A DNA stretch of 45,937 bases. Origin: Microcaldota archaeon (GTDB lineage Archaea; Micrarchaeota; Micrarchaeia; Micrarchaeales; CABMGC01). Location of the stretch: assembly GCA_028867435.1 (NCBI GenBank), contig JAGWGI010000008.1:1-45937 (forward strand), in the 5' to 3' direction. The notes beneath the pieces were generated by a model that had not been told where the DNA came from, did not search any database, and saw nothing but the letters and a program-made list of their open reading frames with translations. The stretch's first letter is position 1, and every line of letters starts with the position of its first letter. Position numbers and translations under genes: made by a program. Positions 27,740 through 36,774 of this stretch are shown piece after piece.

Positions 27740-28648
27740 CTAACTTCGTTTTGCAAGCATCACGTGTTTGCCCACCCTGTCCCTGTTGATTTGAAGCTCA
27801 TCTAGCAATTCCATAACCTGATTATAGAATTTATAACAGGTTTTTCTCGCCGCTTTCTCGTAACTCGCAATGTTAATTACATGTGCTTCCTTAACTAGCA
27901 TCTCGGAATATGGTACAAAGTGCCTGATGCCATTTACATAATGGCCCATCACAGCTTGCCTGCCGTCTATGAGCATGAGATCCCTCAGCTCCATCCACTC
28001 GTATATGTCATCATAAAGATTGCATACAAAAACGCTATCTCCATAAGCGTCCTTTAGCGCAGTATGCCCCCACGATGTGGACACCCCAAGCACTATCTTA
28101 TCCACTTTTATGCCATTCTCCTGCAGCAGTGATACTAGCATCTTCAATGTTGTGCCATCAAACGCCCCGACATCCGTAAGTATGACCATCAATGGCCTGC
28201 CCATGTTGTTTCTCTTCTTTATGTCCTGCAGCCACCTCAAATCGGTAATCTGCACTTCAACAGGCATCGTATTATGCCTGTTCACGCCGTGTAGACTTTG
28301 GGAGGTGTGTGGATCCAAACCTCTGGTGACTTCTATGTGATGATCTGCCATGGGCACGTATACCCTGTCCAAACTTATTAGTATGTGATTTGGATTGGCT
28401 TCGCGAAGCTCCGTAAGCTTACTTTTCATATCTGAGGCAAGGCTCTCTGCATCAACTTTTTTGATTACTGCTTTATCTCCAAGCGTCCACTTGAATTCTG
28501 ATATGAACTCATCCTCAAGCCTCTTCAACTGCTTGCAGGCATGTCCAAGTACCTTGAGCTCCTTTATGTCATACTTGTTTATCAGTGTTGGGACTATGTC
28601 CTTGGTTATCAAATATCCATTCATCCCATTTTTTGCTGACGAGGCCAT
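27740..28648 (-). CDS. Predicted PRTase-fold protein
   Basis: PLMVILTDVGAFDGTTLKMLVSLLQENGIKVDKIVLGV resembles a phosphoribosyltransferase PRPP loop. Confidence 0.4.
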   Translation of the reverse strand: MASSAKNGMNGYLITKDIVPTLINKYDIKELKVLGHACKQLKRLEDEFISEFKWTLGDKAVIKKVDAESLASDMKSKLTELREANPNHILISLDRVYVPMADHHIEVTRGLDPHTSQSLHGVNRHNTMPVEVQITDLRWLQDIKKRNNMGRPLMVILTDVGAFDGTTLKMLVSLLQENGIKVDKIVLGVSTSWGHTALKDAYGDSVFVCNLYDDIYEWMELRDLMLIDGRQAVMGHYVNGIRHFVPYSEMLVKEAHVINIASYEKAARKTCYKFYNQVMELLDELQINRDRVGKHVMLAKRS

Positions 28649-28804
28649 GAGATCGACACCTAGGAAACCTAGTCTTTCCGTGTTTAAATATGTTCACTAA
28701 CAGTTCGTCTCGCATGCTGATTTCTCTTCCTCGGCAAAACCTAGCACCGCAATAAGTCAATAATTGTGGCACATAATGTTCTTAGTAATATAGAGTCCCC
28801 TAAT

Positions 28805-29596
28805 TCAGCCTAGTATCCCCTTCAAGTAGCGCATCGAGCTTGCGGCATCGCTTTTGGAGGTGAACACTTCCAGCGTTATCGTCCTATTGTAATCCATCCC
28901 CTTGAGCATACTCGCCACGCCATTGAAGTCTATCGTACCCATGCCAAGAGGCAGATGCTCATCGTGTTCCCCGTGATTGTCGTGTATGTGCAGATGCGCA
29001 ATCTTATCTGAGAACCGCTCGACATACTCGCGGATCATCTTCATCCCGCCCTCTGTATATGCATGCGCTATATCAAGATGCACCATCAGACCTTGGGTAT
29101 TTTCAATAACTTGGGAATATTCTTTTATGGTGGGGCCATTTCGCTGCAGCGGCACGTTCTCTAGCATAAGGGTAACCTTGCTTTTCTTTGCGAATCTGGA
29201 GAGCTCAAGCATTGAGTCTGTGAAGTTGCTCACAAATATATCCCTGCCGAATTTTGTTTGCATGCTCTGGCCCTCACCGCCATGGAAATGGAAGTTGAGC
29301 AGTTTTATGTTTAGGGAAGCGGCCACATGAATCATCTCCTTGCCCTCTGCAATCCAACCTTCCCGTACTTTGTTGTGCGAGCTTCCGAAGCCAACCCAGT
29401 AGGATGTGTGCCCGAGTGCCTGCATTCTGTATTCTTTTAGCAAGCCCAGTATCTGCGCCTTCTGCCTTATCAGTATCTGCGGAGTCGCCTTTGGCTCCTC
29501 TATCCCTATCTCTACGTAGTCAAAGCCCAGCTTCTTTATGCTCTTTATCTCTTCTGTGAGATCGTATATCGCACTGCTTAGAAGACCGTACTGCAT
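28805..29596 (-). CDS. Sugar phosphate isomerase/epimerase-like TIM-barrel (AP endonuclease 2 superfamily)
   Basis: NFHFHGGEG, MLENVPLQ, HLDIAHAYTEGG, HLHIHDNHGEHDEHLPLGMGTIDF. Confidence 0.85.
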   Translation of the reverse strand: MQYGLLSSAIYDLTEEIKSIKKLGFDYVEIGIEEPKATPQILIRQKAQILGLLKEYRMQALGHTSYWVGFGSSHNKVREGWIAEGKEMIHVAASLNIKLLNFHFHGGEGQSMQTKFGRDIFVSNFTDSMLELSRFAKKSKVTLMLENVPLQRNGPTIKEYSQVIENTQGLMVHLDIAHAYTEGGMKMIREYVERFSDKIAHLHIHDNHGEHDEHLPLGMGTIDFNGVASMLKGMDYNRTITLEVFTSKSDAASSMRYLKGILG

Positions 29597-30894
29597 GTAT
29601 TGCTATCTATGCTAGTTGTTAAATCCCTTTCTAATGTAGAAAATCGCTCAACAAGCTCGTCACTGCGCCTCACCGCCTCCGCCAATCTGCCGTTGAAGAA
29701 GGTTTTTGTGGAATCGAACACATTTGTGTAAGCGGTAAGATCGTGCCTTGCGATTATACCTGTTAGAGTCTTGAGCGAATCTAGGAATATCTCATCGTGC
29801 GCTATGAGTTTTCTATCTGCCATTGCATTTATCGACTCCTCGAACAGTTCCTTGTCCTGAAATAGCGCCTGCACCATATCGCACATGAACCGCGCAGGAG
29901 GGGGAGCAAGCTCTGGGCTAAAGAACGGATTAACCCCGGTATTTAGCCATGCTAGGGGATGCGAAAATAGGCTTATGTTGGAGTTTCCAAGTCTCTCCTC
30001 CTTGGGTATGCAGCTTAGGCTGAACTCCTGCATAACGCTATTGTCGAGTATGCGCATCTTTCTGGGGATGAATGCTGCATCTCCAGCCTTTGAAAGCGTC
30101 TCGCGTATCCTTCTGATATCGCCTTTTCTTACCATGTTCATTATGCTCATGGTCTGCATGCAGTACTCAAGTATCTGCTTGCGTGCGAACTGGTTGTCCA
30201 TAGCCAAACTGCCGTACACATGAGCCTTGCCGCCAAGTATTCTCTGCATCATGAGCACCTTTATGTTGTCTAGCCCGCCTATGTAGTGCCTGTTCTCCCA
30301 CGGGAAAAAGCCTGCGGTTGTGCAGGCCAATGCCATGGCAAGGAAGCTTGTCTGCACAGTAGCCTGCGTGTTTGCGGTCACCTGATCGTGTTGCTCTGGA
30401 GATTGCACCTCGAATATCTTTACCTTAAGAGCTGTAAAAGCGCTTATTGCATCGTTCCTTGACTTTTCGGTGCTTTTAGTATCCAGCAGTATGCTGCGTT
30501 GGCCGCCAAGATCCCTTACAGAAGGGCTGCACAGCAGGTGAAGACTCATTATGTTAACATTGTCTGGTATGTGAAGATTGAATGCTTCAACACCTGGAGT
30601 CATCACAGACAATCCGGAGCATACAGTTGCCTGTGCTCTTGTGTGCTTTCCAAAATCGTGTGCCGCTTCCCAGATATTTTGCACTGGCACGAGGTAGAAG
30701 ATTATGTCGCTTTCCGCAGACACCTGTCTTCCGCTTTCTGCAAGCCTTATCTTTTCGTGCAGAGCCTTGAGCTCTGAACCAAGCTGCCGCTTGTCTTCCC
30801 TGGAGTCGTGGCAGAGAACATCAAATCCCGATTTTGCGAACTCCAATGCATGCCTTTTTCCCATAGCGCCTGTGCCTATTATTCCTATCTTCAT
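29578..30894 (-). CDS. tyrA: Prephenate dehydrogenase-like (TyrA family) NAD-binding protein
   Basis: KIGIIGTGAMGKRHALEFAKSGFDV Rossmann motif, SGLSVMTPGVEAF, SLHLLCSPSVRDLGGQ, EQHDQVTANTQATVQTSFLAMA. Confidence 0.78.
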   Translation of the reverse strand: MKIGIIGTGAMGKRHALEFAKSGFDVLCHDSREDKRQLGSELKALHEKIRLAESGRQVSAESDIIFYLVPVQNIWEAAHDFGKHTRAQATVCSGLSVMTPGVEAFNLHIPDNVNIMSLHLLCSPSVRDLGGQRSILLDTKSTEKSRNDAISAFTALKVKIFEVQSPEQHDQVTANTQATVQTSFLAMALACTTAGFFPWENRHYIGGLDNIKVLMMQRILGGKAHVYGSLAMDNQFARKQILEYCMQTMSIMNMVRKGDIRRIRETLSKAGDAAFIPRKMRILDNSVMQEFSLSCIPKEERLGNSNISLFSHPLAWLNTGVNPFFSPELAPPPARFMCDMVQALFQDKELFEESINAMADRKLIAHDEIFLDSLKTLTGIIARHDLTAYTNVFDSTKTFFNGRLAEAVRRSDELVERFSTLERDLTTSIDSNTCSTVF

Positions 30895-30991
30895 AGCCAT
30901 CACATCAGTTTATCACATAATCTTGGCCATGCGCCACCATATAAGGATAATTGAATAAAATCCGAATATTAAGCCGAAAAGAATTTAAAAC

Positions 30992-31006
30992 TTGAATAAT
31001 ATTCAA
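30992..31006. promoter_or_regulatory. Candidate operator: perfect palindrome TTGAATAATATTCAA upstream of the Lrp/AsnC-family gene
   Basis: 7-1-7 perfect inverted repeat between a TATA-like TTTAAAA and the ATG at 31012; extra half-site TTGAATA at 30951-30957. Confidence 0.6.
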
Positions 31007-31011
31007 ATATC

Positions 31012-31461
31012 ATGAAAAACATAAGGAAAGAGCTTATTGAGCTCATGAAATCAGGGTACTGTGCACCTAGGATAGTAGAGATTGCCAAGAAGCTAAAGGA
31101 GCCATCAACCACAATACATTATAACATAAAGCAGATGGAGAAGGGTGGGGAGATAGTAGGCTACCGCGCGGTACTGGACCATAAGAAGATAGAGGAAGGG
31201 TTCTGCACCTATGTTTTGATATCGCTCTCCCCTGACGAGTATACCGACCCAGAGCGCATAGCCAAGGAATTATCGAAATACCCGCAAATCGAGGATATAG
31301 ATGTCATAACAGGAGGCTGGGAGATGATAATAAAGGTGCGGTCTAAGGATATCGACGAATATTACCAGTTCGTAAAGAACGTTTTGTCAAAGAAGGGGAT
31401 TGCCAAGACCACATCGCTCAACTCGCTTAAGGAGGTAAAGAGCAACTACGTGACGCTTTGA
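31012..31461 (+). CDS. Lrp/AsnC-family transcriptional regulator
   Basis: N-terminal HTH (EIAKKLKEPSTTIHYNIKQMEKGGEIVGYRAVLD), C-terminal RAM-like domain (IDVITGGWEMIIKVRSKD). Confidence 0.9.
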   Translation: MKNIRKELIELMKSGYCAPRIVEIAKKLKEPSTTIHYNIKQMEKGGEIVGYRAVLDHKKIEEGFCTYVLISLSPDEYTDPERIAKELSKYPQIEDIDVITGGWEMIIKVRSKDIDEYYQFVKNVLSKKGIAKTTSLNSLKEVKSNYVTL

Positions 31462-31506
31462 TGCCCAGAGAAGTATTTTATTCCTATTCATCGATATTAA
31501 AGCGGT

Positions 31507-32550
31507 GTGAAAGTGGACGAACTACTCAACTCTAGAAACTTTGACCTTAGCGAAGCTGAACTCTTCAAGCCAAGGATAGCGGTTGCAGGAGTAGGCGGGG
31601 GGGGCAACAACACCGTACAGAGGCTAAGCACACTAGATGTAAAGGGTGCGCAGCTCTTCGCATTCAACACGGACAACAAGCAGCTGCAGACGCTAAACCC
31701 GAACATAAAGAAGGTGGCGCTTGGCTACGCTGTAACGCACGGCCTTGGGGCGGGCGGCTTCCCTGAGATGGGGGAGAAGTCAGCGGAGCTGTCTAGAAAC
31801 GAGATTGACATACTTTTAAGGGACACCAACCTGCTCTTCCTAACTGCTGGAATGGGAGGGGGAACAGGAACTGGGGCCGCGCCAATAGTTGCAGACATCG
31901 CAAAGCAGAACGGCGCGATCGTTGTGGGCATAGTGACTATACCCTTCTCGCTTGAGAGGAGCAGGCTCGCCACTGCAAAGAAGGGAATAGAGAGGCTAAG
32001 GCAGTCGGTAGACACGCTCATAGTGATAGACAACCAGAGGCTTGTGAACCTCTATCCAAACCTGCAAATTGAGCAGGCATTCAAGCTAGCAGACGAGATA
32101 ACCTCAAGGGCTGTCAGGGGAATCACAGAGGCGATAACGCAGCCGAGCATGGTGAACATAGACTATGCCGATGTTAGGACGATAATGCAGTCTGGAGGGC
32201 TTGCAGTAATAAGCGTGGGGTCGGGCCAGGGTGCTGACAGGGTGAGCGAGGTGGTCAGGAACACTTTAAAGAACAAGCTGCTTGATGTCGATTACGAGGG
32301 GGCCACAGGCGTGCTGCTCCATATAACCGGAGGGCCAGACATGACCCTTGGAGAGGCGAACAAGATAGGGGAGATGCTAACAGAGAGTGTCTCACCAAAT
32401 GCTAGCGTCACCTGGGGAGCGAGACTGGAGAACGACAACCAGGGACGGGTTGATGTTATAGCCATATTCACCGGGGTCTCAAGCCCATCGATCTTCTCAG
32501 GAAGCGCAGGCAGGGAGCAGGACTCTGGGATAGGGATAGACAGGCTCTGA
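31507..32550 (+). CDS. ftsZ: Cell division protein FtsZ (copy 2)
   Basis: VAGVGGGGNNTVQRL, GMGGGTGTGAAPIVADIAK, FNTDNKQL; GTG start. Confidence 0.95.
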   Translation: MKVDELLNSRNFDLSEAELFKPRIAVAGVGGGGNNTVQRLSTLDVKGAQLFAFNTDNKQLQTLNPNIKKVALGYAVTHGLGAGGFPEMGEKSAELSRNEIDILLRDTNLLFLTAGMGGGTGTGAAPIVADIAKQNGAIVVGIVTIPFSLERSRLATAKKGIERLRQSVDTLIVIDNQRLVNLYPNLQIEQAFKLADEITSRAVRGITEAITQPSMVNIDYADVRTIMQSGGLAVISVGSGQGADRVSEVVRNTLKNKLLDVDYEGATGVLLHITGGPDMTLGEANKIGEMLTESVSPNASVTWGARLENDNQGRVDVIAIFTGVSSPSIFSGSAGREQDSGIGIDRL

Positions 32551-32567
32551 CCTCTTTTGTTGGTTTG

Positions 32568-33215
32568 ATGGCATTGCTATCGGAAAAGGACATAAAGTAC
32601 GTGAGCGGCATATTTTCAAAGAAACTCTTTGGGGAGGTAGAACTCACGCTTTTTGTAGACCCGGAGGGCCAGTGCGAATACTGCGAGAGGACAGTGGAGC
32701 TACTCAGGGAGCTGGCCGCAGTGGACAAGAAGCTGAAGTTGGAAGTGAATGACATCACAAAGGAAAGGCAGAAGGCAAAGGCTGCTGGGATAAACAAGGC
32801 TCCTGGGCTCACCATCTCATCCAAGAACCGCGAGATGCACCTGCTCTATTTCGGGATACCTGCAGGATATCAGTTCGCAGCGCTGTTAGATGACATAGTG
32901 GACGTCTCGAATGTCAAGACAAGGCTGGCTGCGACGACTGTTGCCCAGATAAGCGGAATAAAGAAGCCTGTGGAGATAAGCGTCTTTGTGACAATGGATG
33001 AGCAGCTGTGCGCTGGCGCAGTGAGGATAGCCCACCAGTTCGCAATCGAGAACCCAAAGATCTGGGCAAGCATGATAGACGCCGAGGAGTTCACAGAGCT
33101 TGCGATACATAGCAACGTCACCAAGGTGCCAAAAGTTGTGATAAACGGCATGATAAACTTCGAGGAGCCGCTTCCGGAGAATGAGTTCCTTGATTATGTC
33201 ATGAGTGCAAATTGA
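32568..33215 (+). CDS. Protein disulfide oxidoreductase (PDO/glutaredoxin-like, two thioredoxin folds)
   Basis: DPEGQCEYCERTVELLRELA first Trx fold; VFVTMDEQLCAGAVRIAHQFA and VTKVPKVVINGMINFEEPLPENEFLDYV second fold. Confidence 0.85.
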   Translation: MALLSEKDIKYVSGIFSKKLFGEVELTLFVDPEGQCEYCERTVELLRELAAVDKKLKLEVNDITKERQKAKAAGINKAPGLTISSKNREMHLLYFGIPAGYQFAALLDDIVDVSNVKTRLAATTVAQISGIKKPVEISVFVTMDEQLCAGAVRIAHQFAIENPKIWASMIDAEEFTELAIHSNVTKVPKVVINGMINFEEPLPENEFLDYVMSAN

Positions 33216-33219
33216 ATTC

Positions 33220-35526
33220 TCATTGTTCTTGTATAGTTGTGGCTCCGTTCTCCCCTTTGTTCCTTGTAAGTATGTAGGTCTTCGAGCTAGACGCCTGCTT
33301 TAGCTGCTCGTCGTGTGTTATGATGAATATCTGGTCGATTATCTGAGGCAGCTTCTCGTTGAACACTCTCACAAACCTGGCCATTCCCTGCTCGTCGATG
33401 TTATGGGTGGGCTCGTCAAGTATCATCCACCTAAGGTTTGGCACCAATACTAGGGCAAATGCGACCCTCATCGCAAGGCATCCGATGCTTCTCTCCCCTC
33501 CGCTAGCTATTCCCTGAACCTCTTCCCACTTTTCCTTTGCACCAGTGGCTGTTCTGACCTTTAGTACATAGTCGTCTGAATCAGCCTCTAGCATTATGCC
33601 AGTGTAGTCATCGTATGGGTATATCTCCGGCCAGATGCCCTGCATGACGTCGTTTATAGATCCCACGAGCCTTGTCCTCATCGCGCGCTGCGTCTCTTCG
33701 AGCGCGTTCTTGAACTTTGAGAGGTTGTCTATAGCCGCTTTCTTCTCGCTTATTTCCCCGAGTATCTTTTCGATTCTGGAGAGCTGATCATTCTTCTCGT
33801 CTATGAGCTTCTGCTTGTCGGCGAGGTACCTCACATGCGCTTCTATTTCTGATTCGAGCTTGCTCGACCTTGAGCTTATTTCGACAAAGCTCTTCTGAAT
33901 GCCCTCTAAGGTCTTCTCGTCGACTTGGATTGCCTCGGATTCTCCTGATTTCTTTTCGTGGCGCAATCTAAGCTCCTTGAGCTGCCTGGAGTGGCCCTCT
34001 AGACGCTCTGACTTCTCCTTGTTTGAGTTTAGTTCCGATAACCTGTTATGTAGCAGTTCGTATTCCTTCTTTACTAACTCGCTCTCCTGCTTGAACTTTT
34101 CATATGCACCCTTGGAGTTCTTGATTTTGCCATCCGAAACTGCAAGCAGTTCGTCGAGTCCTACGTAGTCCTTGAGCTTTGAATGCGCAAGCCGCAGGCC
34201 GTCCAGGCTCTTGCGCAGGTTCTCAATTTCGGTCTTCTTCGCCTTTATCTGCACTTCAGAAGATTTTATCCCAGTCTCCGCAGAGCCTACTGCCGCCTTC
34301 TTCGCATCGATTAGCTTCTCCTTCATCTGTGTGTCCAGTTCTCTTTCGCATGCAGGGCATTTGCTGATGTGCTTCTCAAGCTCTGCTATCCACTTCTTTG
34401 TCTCTTCCTTTTGGGATTGATAGGCTGCAAGCCCCTTTTCGAGCTGGTGAAGCAGGTCCGAGGCATAGGCAAGCTTCTTCTCCTCGCTCTCCAAGTTGTA
34501 ATCCTTGTACTGCGATTGTAGCTTGTCTCTCTCGACTATCCTTTGCTTCACTACTGAAAGAGCGGCTTCAGCATCTGAGAGTTCCTTTGCAGCCTTTCTC
34601 TCATTCTCCATGGCCTGCTGCTCTCTGGCCATGGCATCGGAGAACTGTCTTGTGACCTCTGCCATTATCTTCTCCAATTCAGGCCTTGACGGCAAGCCAA
34701 GTTTGTTTAGCTTATCTATCTCCGCATCTATGAAATCTGACTTGCTCTTTATCTCGGCACACTCTTTTATCAAGGAGGTCTTCTTTGCCAGTAGTTCCTT
34801 CATTGATTTGAGTTTGGTTTCAGACTCCCTGGCTTCTACTTCCGTCTCCTTGTGCTCCTTCTCAAGCAGAAATTTCTTGGTCTTCAAATTCTCCAGCTCC
34901 AGCTCCAGGGACTTGAGTTCCTTGGACAGCCTCTCGCCATCGAAATTCTGGACCAGCTTCTGGTGCTCAACTATCGTGTCCTTTATCCGGTTTATCAAAC
35001 TGGTCGCGTTCTCCTGCGCCTTTGCAAATTTGTCCAGACCAAGGAGCTCATCTATCTGGGATTTTCGCTCCGATGCACGCAGCTCAAGGAAGTAGTCTAG
35101 TCTGTTCTGCTCTGAATAGATTGCGCGGGAGAATAGGTCGTAGTCCACCTTTAGTATCCTCTCAATCTCCTCGCTCACCCTCTGCGGCTGCGATTGCAGA
35201 TATGAACCGTTTTTCTGCAGTGTTGCTTTCGCTCCCTCGCCTGTGGAAATGCCTCGCTCGACGGTGTAGTTGTTCCCATCGAATGCAAAAGAGAGCTTGA
35301 CGCTCGCCTCATTCTCCTGATTTGGCCTGCTAGTTATGATGTCATTTATGCCAAGGCGCCTGTGCTGTATCGCAGGGAAGGTTCCAAACAGTGCGTAGGA
35401 TATCGCATCCATGATTGAGCTTTTACCGGCACCCATCAGGCCGACGAGCACGTTGGTGCCTTTGTTGAAAACAAGCCTAGTATCCTTGTGCGTTTTCCAG
35501 TTGTGAAGCTCTATGGAATTTATCAA
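33220..35526 (-). CDS. rad50: DNA double-strand break repair ATPase Rad50
   Basis: LVGLMGAGKSSIMDAISYALFG Walker A, CPAC zinc hook, ASGGERSIGCLAMR signature, MILDEPTHNIDE Walker B, IITHDEQL. Confidence 0.94.
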   Translation of the reverse strand: MINSIELHNWKTHKDTRLVFNKGTNVLVGLMGAGKSSIMDAISYALFGTFPAIQHRRLGINDIITSRPNQENEASVKLSFAFDGNNYTVERGISTGEGAKATLQKNGSYLQSQPQRVSEEIERILKVDYDLFSRAIYSEQNRLDYFLELRASERKSQIDELLGLDKFAKAQENATSLINRIKDTIVEHQKLVQNFDGERLSKELKSLELELENLKTKKFLLEKEHKETEVEARESETKLKSMKELLAKKTSLIKECAEIKSKSDFIDAEIDKLNKLGLPSRPELEKIMAEVTRQFSDAMAREQQAMENERKAAKELSDAEAALSVVKQRIVERDKLQSQYKDYNLESEEKKLAYASDLLHQLEKGLAAYQSQKEETKKWIAELEKHISKCPACERELDTQMKEKLIDAKKAAVGSAETGIKSSEVQIKAKKTEIENLRKSLDGLRLAHSKLKDYVGLDELLAVSDGKIKNSKGAYEKFKQESELVKKEYELLHNRLSELNSNKEKSERLEGHSRQLKELRLRHEKKSGESEAIQVDEKTLEGIQKSFVEISSRSSKLESEIEAHVRYLADKQKLIDEKNDQLSRIEKILGEISEKKAAIDNLSKFKNALEETQRAMRTRLVGSINDVMQGIWPEIYPYDDYTGIMLEADSDDYVLKVRTATGAKEKWEEVQGIASGGERSIGCLAMRVAFALVLVPNLRWMILDEPTHNIDEQGMARFVRVFNEKLPQIIDQIFIITHDEQLKQASSSKTYILTRNKGENGATTIQEQ

Positions 35527-35596
35527 GCAGACCCCAGACTTAGATGGGGTTTACATTTATTTAATCCTTTTGAACGGTATGGGCTACGTCGCTCAT

Positions 35597-36106
35597 TCAT
35601 AGCCTTATAGAATCAGCAAACACGTCGAAATTCCTTAGTTTCCTTGCAAGCATCTTGAAATCTTCCATACTCGACAGTGAACCGAGTTTCGATATGGTAT
35701 TGTTTACAGCTTCGTAGAATTTGGGGTCGAGTTCGACGCCGTAGCTTTTTGTGATCTCTATGGCAAGGTCGCTGGGCTTGCCGCCCTTAAGGGTGCGGTA
35801 AAAATTGATCACGTATCCCAAACTGAGGTCTGGGGTGCTGACACTTATGCCATTTTGGAGAATTCCGCCTTCCCATTTATAATCGTCCTTGTCGCTTGGC
35901 ACAGAGTGTTTAGCTTCAGGATACGTCTCCTTTAAGGTCTTGATAAAAAGCTTCCTGACCAGTGGGATGAGTTGTTTGCTTCCAATGTTACCATTCATTG
36001 ACACGTAAAGGGTGTTGACTGTAAGGTTTCCGTTATCTGATAAACCTACACCATTGCCGAACAGTTTAGCCTTAGAGGTTTCAGGTTTTACCTGCATACA
36101 ATCCAT
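35597..36106 (-). CDS. Hypothetical protein (169 aa)
   Basis: Intact ORF between confident genes. Confidence 0.6.
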   Translation of the reverse strand: MDCMQVKPETSKAKLFGNGVGLSDNGNLTVNTLYVSMNGNIGSKQLIPLVRKLFIKTLKETYPEAKHSVPSDKDDYKWEGGILQNGISVSTPDLSLGYVINFYRTLKGGKPSDLAIEITKSYGVELDPKFYEAVNNTISKLGSLSSMEDFKMLARKLRNFDVFADSIRL

Positions 36107-36161
36107 ATGCTAGGGTAATTAAACTATTTAGTCCTTTTCTAAATTGGTTAGAAACAGTTGA

Positions 36162-36407
36162 TTAAACGAGGCTTTCCTCTGCGACCTCGACTTCCCTGAC
36201 GCCGCTGACCTTCCTGAGGCTATCTTCTATTCTTGAGCTGCCCTGCTCGTCCTCATAGACGAACATCGCCTTGATGATCTTGATGCCGTAGCCTACTTCT
36301 TCCATCTGCATCGCCGTGGGCTTTAGCTGCTCATGAATGAGTTTGCTGACCTCGGCCTCCTTGCCTTCCTCAGCATATATCTTGAAAAGAACTGCTACCT
36401 TCGCCAT
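36162..36407 (-). CDS. ef1b: Translation elongation factor EF-1beta (aEF1B)
   Basis: MAKVAVLFKIYAEEG..., GYGIKIIKAMFVYEDEQGSSRIEDSLRKVSGVREVEV; internal ATG at 36405-36407 used. Confidence 0.92.
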   Translation of the reverse strand: MAKVAVLFKIYAEEGKEAEVSKLIHEQLKPTAMQMEEVGYGIKIIKAMFVYEDEQGSSRIEDSLRKVSGVREVEVAEESLV

Positions 36408-36565
36408 TACGGCCCCTCGTATCCACACTCCTTGCATGTGTACCTTGTGAAGTTCTCCCTGCAGCTGTAGCATCTTACGATTGTACTCTTAGCGCACCTG
36501 GGGCACTTGAACTCAACGTATTTGTCAGTGAGCCTTCCGCATGAAACGCAAACTTTTCCTGCCAT
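36407..36565 (-). CDS. Small zinc-finger protein (HVO_2753-like; 52 aa) coupled to EF-1beta
   Basis: MAGKVCVSCGRLTDKYVEFKCPRCAKSTIVRCYSCRENFTRYTCKECGYEGP; four CxxC pairs; TAATG overlap with ef1b; absent from ORF track (<60 aa). Confidence 0.9.
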   Translation of the reverse strand: MAGKVCVSCGRLTDKYVEFKCPRCAKSTIVRCYSCRENFTRYTCKECGYEGP

Positions 36566-36646
36566 TACTATATAATCACCATTATTAACTTTGCTTAGAA
36601 GAAGTTAATTATAATCTTTTAGGCAAGAAACATATAAAAAAGCTAT

Positions 36647-36721
36647 GGGTGTGTGGCGCAACTTGGATAGCGCATTGGCTTGCGGAGCCAGAGGTTGCGG
36701 GTTCGAATCCCGTCACACCCG
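36647..36721 (+). tRNA. tRNA-Arg (anticodon GCG)
   Basis: Acceptor GGGTGTG/CACACCC, D stem GCGC/GCGC, anticodon arm TTGGC-TTGCGGA-GCCAG, T arm GCGGG-TTCGAAT-CCCGT. Confidence 0.95.
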
Positions 36722-36774
36722 AATTTGACAGCCTATTCAAATTTGGATGCTAATGGTGGCGTCTCGTTGGTTTT

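Noticed and set aside
34505-35095. 196-aa plus-strand ORF inside rad50
   Set aside because: Antisense to Rad50 coiled coil; Ser/Phe-rich shadow translation.
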